NCBI RefSeq assembly: GCF_001544355.1 | Contig: NZ_BCQI01000001.1 | Span: 1 to 64,000, forward strand | Direction: 5' to 3' | Length of the DNA: 64,000 bases | Source of the DNA: Alicyclobacillus acidiphilus NBRC 100859 | Lineage (GTDB): Bacteria; Bacillota; Bacilli; Alicyclobacillales; Alicyclobacillaceae | In this document: piece by piece, positions 46,616-55,127 of the stretch | How the letters are laid out: every line of letters begins with the position of its first letter | How positions within the stretch are numbered: position 1 is the first letter of the stretch | Notes under the pieces: generated by a model | The model's database searches: none | What the model was told of the DNA's origin: nothing | The model's input: only the letters and a program-made list of their open reading frames with translations | Made by a program: the position numbers and the translations under genes

Positions 46616-48298
46616 TCAGCGGATGATGGGTTCGAGAGCGCCTTCCCGCTGGCGGATGCGCTGCACGAGGTGATCGATGAACGAGTCCCCGTCCCACACT
46701 TGTGAGATCGACGACTGATAAGGCCGAACCGAGAGCGTCCCTTGCTCGACTTCGTGATCGCCTATCACAATCGTGTAGGGTATCTTTCGCCGCTGGGCTT
46801 CGCGAATCTTGTAACCCAGTTTCTCCTGACGCAAGTCGGTGTCGACGCGAATCCCGGCGCCCTTGAATCGCCTTGCCAGATCCTTGACGGTATCGCGGTG
46901 CTCAGACCCGACCGGAAGCAACCTTACCTGAATCGGCGCGAGCCAAAGTGGAAAGACCCCGCCGTAGTGCTCAATCAAAATCGCGATAAACCGCTCCATG
47001 GACCCGAAGATGGCGCGATGGATGACAACGGGCCGGTGAAGCTGCCCATCCTCGCCGACGTACACCAAATCCATGCGCTCGGGCAGTTGAAAGTCCAACT
47101 GGATGGTTCCGCATTGCCAGCGACGCTTCAACGCGTCCTCGATGTGAAAATCGATTTTCGGCCCGTAAAACGCGCCGTCCCCTTCATTGACTTGATAAGG
47201 AATCTGGTGGATATGAAGCACTTCGCGCAAGGCATCTTCCGCCTGATTCCACAAGGCGACACTGCCCAGCGCGTTGTCCGGCCGCGTCGACAATTCGACG
47301 CGGTACGTAAATCCGAATACGCGGTAAATGTGATCCAGCAGTTCGATCACGCCGGAGACTTCCGGCAGAATCTGATCGGCGCGAACGAAGATGTGGGCGT
47401 CGTCCTGCGTGAAGGATCGCACGCGTGTCAGACCGCTCAACGTGCCTGACAATTCGTGCCGATGGCAGATGCCGTACTCCGCCAGTCGCAGCGGCAGGTC
47501 TCTGTACGATCTCGTCTGGCTCTTGTAGATCAGCATGTGACCCGGACAACTCATCGGCTTCAAGGCGTGCTTCTCGTCGTCGACGTCGACAAAGTACATA
47601 TTCTCGCGATACTTCTCCGCGTGACCCGATTGCTGCCAAAACCGTTCGTGCATCATCAGCGGCGTGCGCACCTCATCGTAGTCGAACGCCTGCAAGGACT
47701 TTTCGAATCCTTCGATCGCTTCGCGCAACGCGAGTCCGCCAGGCAGATAGAACGGCATACCAGGCGCGTCCTCGGAAAACATGAACAACTCGAGTTCCTT
47801 CGCGACCTTCCGGTGATCGCGCGCCCGGGCATCCTCCAACTGCGCGAGATGTGCCGCAAGTTCCGCCGTAGTCGCGAACGCCACGCCCTGAATGCGCTGC
47901 AGCATTTCCTTGCGAGCCCCCGTCGGGCGGTGTACGCCGCCCACCGTCAACAACTTGAACGCCGCACAGGGAGAAGGCGCCGAAGCGTCCGCCTCTCGAC
48001 TCGCGATGTCTCGCATGGTGTCCTCAATCGCCGACAACTCCGTCACCGATATCGGAGACTGAACGTCAAAATCGCAGTAGAAGGCGGCGTGATCCACCTG
48101 GCCTCCAACCAGCAGCGCATCCGCTTCACCGTAACGTTCCTGGACAGCCTTGCCCAATATCAACATGGCTTGGCACGCGGCCGCCCCAGTCCGTGGCTCC
48201 GAATCCGGAGAAGACGCCGCTGTCACCGCGGTAGTCGAGCGCAAAACCTCCTGTTCGTCCGTTTGCCCTGCAAACTCCTGTACGCGTTTCATCGACAT
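46616..48298 (-). CDS. thrS: Threonyl-tRNA synthetase lacking TGS and with a gutted editing domain
   Basis: 560 residues against about 640 for normal bacterial ThrRS. The class II core is intact: zinc Cys in KPMSCPGHMLIYKSQTRSYR, motif 2 RHELSGTLSGLTRVRSFTQD, motif 3 HRAIFGSMERFIAIL, and the C-terminal anticodon domain (GYKIREAQRRKIPYTIVIGD). The N-terminus has no TGS domain, and the N2 editing domain is only a remnant (AAFYCDFDVQSP, AAFKLLTVGG, KEMLQRIQGVAFAT). The HxxxH and CxxxH editing sites that clear Ser-tRNA-Thr are absent. ATG at 48298 with AAAGGAG 4 nt upstream, directly after a T-box leader, so the short form is the real start. Another, full-length ThrRS may exist elsewhere. Confidence 0.92.
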   Translation of the reverse strand: MSMKRVQEFAGQTDEQEVLRSTTAVTAASSPDSEPRTGAAACQAMLILGKAVQERYGEADALLVGGQVDHAAFYCDFDVQSPISVTELSAIEDTMRDIASREADASAPSPCAAFKLLTVGGVHRPTGARKEMLQRIQGVAFATTAELAAHLAQLEDARARDHRKVAKELELFMFSEDAPGMPFYLPGGLALREAIEGFEKSLQAFDYDEVRTPLMMHERFWQQSGHAEKYRENMYFVDVDDEKHALKPMSCPGHMLIYKSQTRSYRDLPLRLAEYGICHRHELSGTLSGLTRVRSFTQDDAHIFVRADQILPEVSGVIELLDHIYRVFGFTYRVELSTRPDNALGSVALWNQAEDALREVLHIHQIPYQVNEGDGAFYGPKIDFHIEDALKRRWQCGTIQLDFQLPERMDLVYVGEDGQLHRPVVIHRAIFGSMERFIAILIEHYGGVFPLWLAPIQVRLLPVGSEHRDTVKDLARRFKGAGIRVDTDLRQEKLGYKIREAQRRKIPYTIVIGDHEVEQGTLSVRPYQSSISQVWDGDSFIDHLVQRIRQREGALEPIIR

Positions 48299-48362
48299 CG
48301 TTCTCCTTTCTTCAAATGTTGATGATTTGAACCACGTGGCGACCGCATCGTCTCACCGCCGC

Positions 48363-48605
48363 AAAACAAAAAGGCGCCAATCGTCCCCCGAAGGGACGAC
48401 TGACGCCGTGGTTCCACCCTAATTTGCTCACACGATGGCGAGCCTTCATTTCGATAACGGAGGTGACCCTCCGGCCACGGATACATACCGCTTTGTCGCG
48501 GTGGTTCCCCGCAGCAGCTACAGGGTGGTAAGTACGATGGCGTACACGGGGAACCTTTCAGCCGGTGGATTCCCTCTCTGGACAGTCGTTTCATCATCAC
48601 CCATG
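48363..48605 (-). promoter_or_regulatory. T-box riboswitch of thrS
   Basis: Minus-strand leader. Stem I apical part AGAGAGGGAATCCACCGGC then TGAAAGGTTCC; T-box sequence AGGGTGGAACCACG (48407-48420) on the antiterminator; terminator stem GGCG...AGTCGTCCC with GGGGGACGA...GCGCC followed by TTTTTG (to about 48363). The run TACCACC (near 48524-48530) offers ACC as threonine specifier codon. Uncharged tRNA-Thr would favour antitermination. Confidence 0.88.
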
Positions 48606-48712
48606 TCCCTGATCACAGCTCATGTATCCAGTTGTTATGGTGAGAAGCATATACGCTCTCGTCCAGCCTGTCAATCCCAAGTCCGCCGCCGTCGACCAGT
48701 GACCTTCGGCCA

Positions 48713-50215
48713 TCATGTTCGTCTGCGCCGGTGCGATCGGAACAATTCGGGCACGCCCTCGAGATCCTGACTCGGCCAACGAGCGACGAGATCGTGCAAG
48801 CCATTCTTCCAACGAAACGGGATCAGCGGCCAGAGGTACGGTTTGCCAAACGATTTCGTGAACACCAGCAACAGTCCCCAACTGACGACACTGACTGCAA
48901 AACCAACCCAATTCAACCCTGCGGTCCACAGCATAATCCAGATACGCGCCAACTGGTTCGCCGAAGCGAGTTCGAACGACGAAGTGGCGTGTTGCGCCAG
49001 CATGACAAATCCCATGTAGACAAGCACTTCTGGCTGAAGCAGTTGAATCTGTGTCGCAAACTGGCCAAACAGTAACGCTGCGATGATGCCGATCGACGAG
49101 GCCATGGCCGTCGGTGTGTTGAGCACCGCAAAACGAAGGATGTCGAGCGCGAGTTCGGCAACGAGCAATTCCGCCCAAAGCGGCAGCGGATCGTGACGTG
49201 ACGCAATAAAGAAACTCGCCCAGTGCGGGATATGCGTCGGATGCTGATTGACCACGATAAATGCACCAGGCAAAAAGATGCTCATGAAGACCGCCACGGC
49301 AATCACCCACCGCAAGTATGTCCCAACGAGTGGATACGAATGGTATTCTTGCGGATTCTGAATGTGCTGAAAGAACGTTGTTGGCGCGATAATGACTTCG
49401 GCTGTCGTATCGACCACGATCACCACCTGGCCTTCCAACAGGCACGTTGCGGCGACGTCCGGCCGCTCGGTGTAGCGAGCAATCGGATACGGATTCCATT
49501 TGACCTTGCCCATGAGATCGATAATCTGTTGTTCGCCCATCATCATGCCTTCCGACTTGACGCTCTTGATGAGGTTTCGCATCTTCTCGACCAATTCTTC
49601 ATCAGCAACGTCCTTTAAGTACATCAGGCTGACGTCGGTCTGACTCCTGCCGCCGACTTGAAACAGCTCCACGCGCAGCCGTGGATCCCGCAAACGGCGG
49701 CGAATGAGCGTCGTGTTCATGAGCATTGTCTCGGTAAAGCCATCGTGGTTTCCGCGAACGACACGCTCTGTCATGGGCTGATCGATACTGCGCATCGGAT
49801 ACACACGGGTATCGATCAAAAGCACCTTATCGTATCCGTCGATAAACGTAATCAGCGGTCCGGACAGAATGAAGCGAACCGCATCGCTCATTTTATCGAT
49901 AACTTGGACCTGAACGAAATCGATGTTGGTGTTGAGATAAAACACCAACTCTTCGATGGTGTAGTCCTCGCCCTTCTTCTGCTGTTCAAACGCCTCCACG
50001 TTTTTGTGGAAGCTGTCCAACACGAGGACGACGTTCATCGTTAAAAAGAAACCGTTCGTCACGTAGGACATCATGTTGAGTTTTCCGTACCGGAACGGTT
50101 TGGCCATGATGTCCCAAGTCGTGCCGATCCCGAGGAGATCGTTCACGTAGTTCACGTTGTCCTCGAGCGACCGACTCACTGGCACCGTCTCAATCTTTTC
50201 CATGGATTGGCTCAT
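48713..50215 (-). CDS. SpoVAF-like GerA-family spore germination protein
   Basis: 500 residues. N-terminal soluble GerA domain with IDTRVYPMRSIDQPMTERVV, RGNHDGFTETMLMNTTLIRR and RLRDPRLRVELFQVGGRSQT, very like Bacillus SpoVAF; C-terminal half with about five membrane helices (WVIAVAVFMSIFLPGAFIVV and following). GerA proteins are inner-membrane parts of spore nutrient receptors; SpoVAF belongs to the same fold and accompanies the SpoVA channel. Here it stands at the end of a germination operon, not in a spoVA operon. ATG at 50215 with GGAGGAGAC upstream. Followed by the thrS T-box. Confidence 0.85.
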   Translation of the reverse strand: MSQSMEKIETVPVSRSLEDNVNYVNDLLGIGTTWDIMAKPFRYGKLNMMSYVTNGFFLTMNVVLVLDSFHKNVEAFEQQKKGEDYTIEELVFYLNTNIDFVQVQVIDKMSDAVRFILSGPLITFIDGYDKVLLIDTRVYPMRSIDQPMTERVVRGNHDGFTETMLMNTTLIRRRLRDPRLRVELFQVGGRSQTDVSLMYLKDVADEELVEKMRNLIKSVKSEGMMMGEQQIIDLMGKVKWNPYPIARYTERPDVAATCLLEGQVVIVVDTTAEVIIAPTTFFQHIQNPQEYHSYPLVGTYLRWVIAVAVFMSIFLPGAFIVVNQHPTHIPHWASFFIASRHDPLPLWAELLVAELALDILRFAVLNTPTAMASSIGIIAALLFGQFATQIQLLQPEVLVYMGFVMLAQHATSSFELASANQLARIWIMLWTAGLNWVGFAVSVVSWGLLLVFTKSFGKPYLWPLIPFRWKNGLHDLVARWPSQDLEGVPELFRSHRRRRT

Positions 50216-50327
50216 TGACACGTCTCCTCCATTTTTGTGCATTCCGTATAGACGTCCCCGAACGGCCGCATTTTATGCACATTGCTGGAGTAAGTACGCA
50301 CCTGAAACCATTCGAAAGCAGAGCGAC

Positions 50328-51416
50328 CTATTCACATGTATACTGTATACGCCGAATCAGCATGAGTGCGACAAGGAGCAGAGGCACCCCTAGCAAAAGA
50401 CACCAACTGATAGGTACGAGCACATGATTGTACAACCAAAGTGCGTCGGCACCGTTTCGGACAGCCATCGCCATACCGACGATGATTGCAACCACAAGGA
50501 CCGAAAATCGACGGTAGTCGTCCTCCGGTTGTCCCAAAATACGAGCGATCAGCGTTGCCTGGCACCATATGTGGTTACTCGTAAACAATACTGTGTACGC
50601 GGTAGCGAGGATAATAATAACGATACCGATTCGCTCGATTAAAAATCCCCTTAAATGCAGGAGGCCAAGAGTAAACTGCATGGGAAAGGTAAGGTGTTCC
50701 GGAGCAAACCATCCCAAATTGCTCAATACCGCGAAAAAGGATGTCAACATCGCCACTCCCGCGATCACGACGCTGATGTAACAATACCATTTCGACAATC
50801 TGCTGTTGTAGTAGTACGGATTGAGCATCAAGAAAATATTGAAGCCTAAGTAGAGTGGAAGCAGGTGAAGCACTCCCAGCCAGGTATCTTGCAGGCTGAC
50901 CACCTGAGTTGGTATCCATCGGTATTCTCCACGGATCATGACGGCAATGCAACTCGTGAGGTTCCCGACTAAAGTCATCGGAAACACAATACTCGCGACG
51001 CGACCTAAATTCTCTATCCCGCCCCAAGCCCCTCTCCAAGAAAGCAACACGAATGTCATCAAGAACACAAAGCGTGGAGTCGCCGGAAAATATGCTTTCA
51101 TCATGGACGCGAAAAAATAGCAGCACAAGGCGACAAACAGGAGATAGCACGGTACGTAGACAACCCCAATCATGGTTGCAATCCCTCGTCCGCAAACGCG
51201 GACAACAATATCAAATCCCCCCACGTCGGGGAGACGATTATTGATCCACTGATGCCCCCATGCCATCACCAGACTAGCACCGATAACTCCAAGCATTGCC
51301 CATAGGGCGTCTAAATGGGCGTATTTCACCGCAACGCCAGGAAATATCCAATAGGCCAGAGGAAGGTAACTTACCGAGGCCAGCGAAAGCGTTTGCAAAT
51401 ATGTCATGCGTTGCAC
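50328..51416 (-). CDS. Spore germination permease, GerB type
   Basis: 362 residues, about ten membrane helices, of the GerB/spore-permease branch of the APC superfamily (TLSLASVSYLPLAYWIFPGV, MLNPYYYNSRLSKWYCYISV). B subunits are thought to bind or conduct in nutrient germinant receptors. The GTG start at 51416 overlaps the stop of the gerC-type gene; ATG 51407 is an alternative. Third gene of the gerA-gerC-gerB run. Confidence 0.87.
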   Translation of the reverse strand: MQRMTYLQTLSLASVSYLPLAYWIFPGVAVKYAHLDALWAMLGVIGASLVMAWGHQWINNRLPDVGGFDIVVRVCGRGIATMIGVVYVPCYLLFVALCCYFFASMMKAYFPATPRFVFLMTFVLLSWRGAWGGIENLGRVASIVFPMTLVGNLTSCIAVMIRGEYRWIPTQVVSLQDTWLGVLHLLPLYLGFNIFLMLNPYYYNSRLSKWYCYISVVIAGVAMLTSFFAVLSNLGWFAPEHLTFPMQFTLGLLHLRGFLIERIGIVIIILATAYTVLFTSNHIWCQATLIARILGQPEDDYRRFSVLVVAIIVGMAMAVRNGADALWLYNHVLVPISWCLLLGVPLLLVALMLIRRIQYTCE

Positions 51417-52549
51417 TAGTTGAGCGCTCCCTTGTGTCCAATTTCAGCTTTGACGCGAACATCAATCTGCGCGGACGAAAAGAGAGTCGACCAATGGTTG
51501 GAGATAATTGAGGCGTCCTTTGGGTGAACCACCATATCCCTTAACCCAAAACCGAAAGGATCCACTTTATTCCTTTGGCATGCTCGAATAACTTCGATCG
51601 TGTGTTGCTCCACTGTCGTCTCGACCGCCTTTTCATAAAGCTGCATATCTTGAGGCGATACTTCTATCTCTCCATTGGTGGCGTTCACATCAAGATCACC
51701 TTTGAGAAGAATCTTCAGAACGAGTTGCAAATGCCCGTGGACTTGACGAACGAATCTCTTACTCGTCGATTTGATATGCAATAATTCGAAATCCGAGTCG
51801 TTGTACTCAAATGAAATCGCCATGTTTTTTAATTTGCCCAGGATAATGTTGTAGTAGACCACATCTTGCATCGGCAATTCACAAACGGGCTGAAAGCCCT
51901 CGAATACGACTGCGCCTCCGACATCAAATCCCTCTGGAGACGAGCGCAACATGGCGGTAGTCGGGTTAATACCGGGCTGGGTTGTGTCTCTCCAAAACTC
52001 CCAAGTCCTCCGTCGTACCGTATAACCGGACTGCCGAACCCGACTGAACACATTAACCAAGTCGTCCACTGGTTCGTCAATGCTTGACCCGCTAAGAAAA
52101 CCTGCGGCCGTTTCGGGTGTCATGAAGATGAATGCCAGTTTGTCCGATGACATATTGCCCATGATAGATGCGACAACACGCTCAATCTGTTTATCTTGAA
52201 GATGTTCATTTAGGATAAGCACTTGCAAGCTTGCAAGATAAAATTCCTTGCTGTTTCTCGTCTGGAGTTCGGACAGCGCAGTGGACAACGTCCCGCACGA
52301 AACCGTGAAGTTCTTATAGTGTTTGGCACTTCCGGAACCACTCATGTTGCTTCCGCTTGAGTTTGAGCTTTGTGAAAAAATGGGTACGTGCAGTGTGAAA
52401 ATCACGTGATGTGAGTTATCTGGATCAGGATCCACGGCGATGCCCGTCACCTGTGCTCTGTCGTTGACTCGATGATAGTCCCAGCAACCCGACAGCGGCA
52501 GGCAAAGCAATAGGCAGAGGACGATGCGACGAAACCTCACGACACTCAT
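51416..52549 (-). CDS. Spore germination lipoprotein, Ger(x)C type
   Basis: 377 residues. Lipoprotein signal RIVLCLLLCLPLSGCWDYHR with lipobox LSGC, followed at once by the WDYHRVND box typical of GerAC/GerKC. Ser/Gly-rich insertion near residue 65; C-terminal Ger(x)C domain. It anchors to the spore inner membrane as the third receptor subunit. The ATG overlaps the gerA-type stop by 4 bp. Confidence 0.9.
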   Translation of the reverse strand: MSVVRFRRIVLCLLLCLPLSGCWDYHRVNDRAQVTGIAVDPDPDNSHHVIFTLHVPIFSQSSNSSGSNMSGSGSAKHYKNFTVSCGTLSTALSELQTRNSKEFYLASLQVLILNEHLQDKQIERVVASIMGNMSSDKLAFIFMTPETAAGFLSGSSIDEPVDDLVNVFSRVRQSGYTVRRRTWEFWRDTTQPGINPTTAMLRSSPEGFDVGGAVVFEGFQPVCELPMQDVVYYNIILGKLKNMAISFEYNDSDFELLHIKSTSKRFVRQVHGHLQLVLKILLKGDLDVNATNGEIEVSPQDMQLYEKAVETTVEQHTIEVIRACQRNKVDPFGFGLRDMVVHPKDASIISNHWSTLFSSAQIDVRVKAEIGHKGALN

Positions 52550-54069
52550 CCCTTATCATCAACAGGCTTGTTGTGTTGCGTCCGTTTGTTGAGTAACTTC
52601 AGCGGAAGCCGAACGAAACCATCGACCAAGAAATCCCTTAGATATTCTCCATCCATCGGCGCGAGATATGGCGTCCCGAATGATCTCAAACTCACAACTT
52701 CATGCAGAAACCAAAGCGACACGAGCAATATTCCGTAGAAACCAAATGTGGCAGACGCCAACAGAGCAATCCAACTTCCGATACGCAGTACACTGGTGAA
52801 CTCATAGCTTGGTATTACGAAGAAACTAATGGCGGTCAGCGAAACGACAATGATGAGAATATTGCTCACCAAGCCAGCTTGTACCGTCGCTTCGCCGACG
52901 ACAAGACCTCCAACAATACTGAGCGTTTGTCCCAACTGCCTCGGCATCCTCAAAGTAGCTTCACGCAGAATCTCAACCACGATTTGCATCAAGACAACCT
53001 CTACAAACGCCGAAAATGGAACCCCCTCACGAGACTGCGCAATCTGGTTACCAAGCACCTTTGGCAGCAGTTCTGGATTAAAATCGACGAAAGCGACATA
53101 TAGTGCAGGCAAATAGAGACTCAGGAATAACGCGATCACTCGTAGTCCGCGAATGAGCGTCGCCTCCCATGTGGAGCGCGTGTAATCTTCTTCCGTTTGA
53201 AAAAAGTCCTGGATGGTGGCGGGATACAGGAGCACACACGGATCCCCATCCACGATGAGCACGACTTTGCCTTGTACAACTTCACGCGTGACGGTGTCGA
53301 TTCGCTGCGTCACTCTCGATACGGGAAAAGGATTCCACGGATGCTCTGACAGCATTTGTTCAACTGTCGCCGATCCGTTGATCAAATCTATGTTCACCTG
53401 GAGGATCCTCTGGTCGATGGAACTCACTAAGGAAGGGTTCGCGATGTCCCGCAGATACACCATGGCGACAGTTCTTTCACTTCTTGCACCGAGTCTGTAC
53501 TCCTTTACGGTGAGACTAGGACACGCCAAACTTGCCCGGATAAGACCCAAGTTCGTTTGATAGTCTTCGACAAAGCTAATTTGCGAGCCGCGCGTCGACG
53601 CCTCAATGGTCGGCTGCTCCGGAACCCGATGCTCGACGCTCCGCGCCGGAATGACGATGGCATGGGATACACGTTCAATGAGAATGACGAGATCACCTGT
53701 GTCCAACGGTCTGATTGTGTCGCGCAAGTCCGATGTCAAACACGGATTCGCGCCAGTCAAGACGTGATTGAGAACGTACGACTCGAACGTCATGCGAATG
53801 CGCTTCGGGTAATGATGTTGCAACAGTGACTGAATGGTTTTCTCCACCACATCACTTTTACAAATGCTCACATAGAACAGAAGGACACAGCGCCGTCCCG
53901 CCACTTGAAGGTTTCTTATCACAAAGTCGTCACTTTGACCGAGATGTGACGAGGTGTAGGACAGGGCTTCGTTGATATCTCCGCGATACGGGAGAGAGTC
54001 AGCCTTGGCTGTCGACACCGACGAATGGTGATGAGTGTGAAATCTGCGCCGCGATCGATTGAGGTGCAA
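52546..54069 (-). CDS. Spore germination receptor A subunit, GerA/GerKA type
   Basis: 507 residues. N-terminal soluble domain with the family signature EASTRGSQISFVEDYQTNLG (usual form RGPxxxFxE) and SERTVAMVYLRDIANPSLV; then NPFPVSRVTQRIDTVTREVV and VLIVDGDPCVLLYP; membrane helices from about 300 (LRVIALFLSLYLPALYVAFV). The N-terminal 20 residues are basic and His-rich. TTG at 54069 with AAGG close by; a later GTG is possible. First gene of gerA-gerC-gerB. The 130-bp divergent region to the DUF2935 gene should hold its promoter; I could not pick a sigma-G site. Confidence 0.9.
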   Translation of the reverse strand: MHLNRSRRRFHTHHHSSVSTAKADSLPYRGDINEALSYTSSHLGQSDDFVIRNLQVAGRRCVLLFYVSICKSDVVEKTIQSLLQHHYPKRIRMTFESYVLNHVLTGANPCLTSDLRDTIRPLDTGDLVILIERVSHAIVIPARSVEHRVPEQPTIEASTRGSQISFVEDYQTNLGLIRASLACPSLTVKEYRLGARSERTVAMVYLRDIANPSLVSSIDQRILQVNIDLINGSATVEQMLSEHPWNPFPVSRVTQRIDTVTREVVQGKVVLIVDGDPCVLLYPATIQDFFQTEEDYTRSTWEATLIRGLRVIALFLSLYLPALYVAFVDFNPELLPKVLGNQIAQSREGVPFSAFVEVVLMQIVVEILREATLRMPRQLGQTLSIVGGLVVGEATVQAGLVSNILIIVVSLTAISFFVIPSYEFTSVLRIGSWIALLASATFGFYGILLVSLWFLHEVVSLRSFGTPYLAPMDGEYLRDFLVDGFVRLPLKLLNKRTQHNKPVDDKG

Positions 54070-54198
54070 AACGCCTTCACTTCCTCATTCCGATTATCGT
54101 GCCGATTTTCCCCAACCATCGCGAGAAATATTCACCACATTTCTATTCGACGACGGTTCCTCATACAATGTAGCAATTCGGGAAGGAGGGATAACAGC

Positions 54199-55011
54199 AT
54201 GAATCCCTTGACAATGGACGAGGAGCATGCCTTCTGGCTCAACATTTTGTTGGACCATGCCGTGTTTGTTCGCGATTTTCTCTCTCCATCCGAAAGGGAA
54301 CACGTTCGGGTCGCGAATTACTATATTCGTCAATTTGAACAGATGATTCATCGGTTGCACGAACAAGGGCCTTCCATTCAATTCGCTGCGCAATCGCTGC
54401 AACTGGCTGAACACTACTATCGATTCGAAGGACATTTGCAGGCCTTGCGGATCAAGAACGAAATCATCATCAATCTGACGCCAACATACCTCATTGGCAC
54501 GCTGAACGAGAACGAAGAATACATCCGTCTGTGTAAAAAATGGGCAGAAGGAGAGACTCCAGCAGCGCTGTCCACACCAAAATTGCTTAACCTTTGGCTG
54601 GACGACATGTTGGGTCACGCGTTGTTGCTTGTGAATATCTTGGACCCAATTGAAGCGGAAATGATTGAAAAAACACAGCGACTGGTGGACGCCTATGAGA
54701 AGTACAAGTTAAAAAATTTTGCCATTCAGAAATATATGCGATTCATGCCAACGTTCCCTGGTGAACACAGGTTCACTTACGACATCGCTAGAACAACCAT
54801 TGTCTTTAACGAATGGGTCGACGAAGTCATTCACATGTTCCGGAACGATGAAGTATTGAATCGAACCACACTGCCTTTCCTCGAGCATCATTTGCCCGAG
54901 TCATGCTATTTCCTTTTACAATTGGCACAGAGAAATCCAAGCGTCAATCAATTAGGAGAGACCTCAAAATCAAGGGAAATCTTAACCCGATATATCACCC
55001 GATTTCAGTGA
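54199..55011 (+). CDS. DUF2935 protein
   Basis: 270 residues from ATG 54199 (GGAGG 8 nt upstream). Two related alpha-helical halves, each beginning with a His-bearing helix: EEHAFWLNILLDHAVFVRDF and LLNLWLDDMLGHALLLVNIL. This is the DUF2935 arrangement, a four-helix, metal-binding-looking fold common in spore-formers; function not established. Divergent from the germination operon. Confidence 0.8.
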   Translation: MNPLTMDEEHAFWLNILLDHAVFVRDFLSPSEREHVRVANYYIRQFEQMIHRLHEQGPSIQFAAQSLQLAEHYYRFEGHLQALRIKNEIIINLTPTYLIGTLNENEEYIRLCKKWAEGETPAALSTPKLLNLWLDDMLGHALLLVNILDPIEAEMIEKTQRLVDAYEKYKLKNFAIQKYMRFMPTFPGEHRFTYDIARTTIVFNEWVDEVIHMFRNDEVLNRTTLPFLEHHLPESCYFLLQLAQRNPSVNQLGETSKSREILTRYITRFQ

Positions 55012-55127
55012 ATGATCGCATCACGACGCGTCAGGTACGCGTCGCGCTCAAGCAACCGCCGCGAGGGGCGCGTTGTCATTCGCGCGCCTGCCAATTTTGC
55101 TGGCAGCGCTGGATAGCGAGTGACCAC

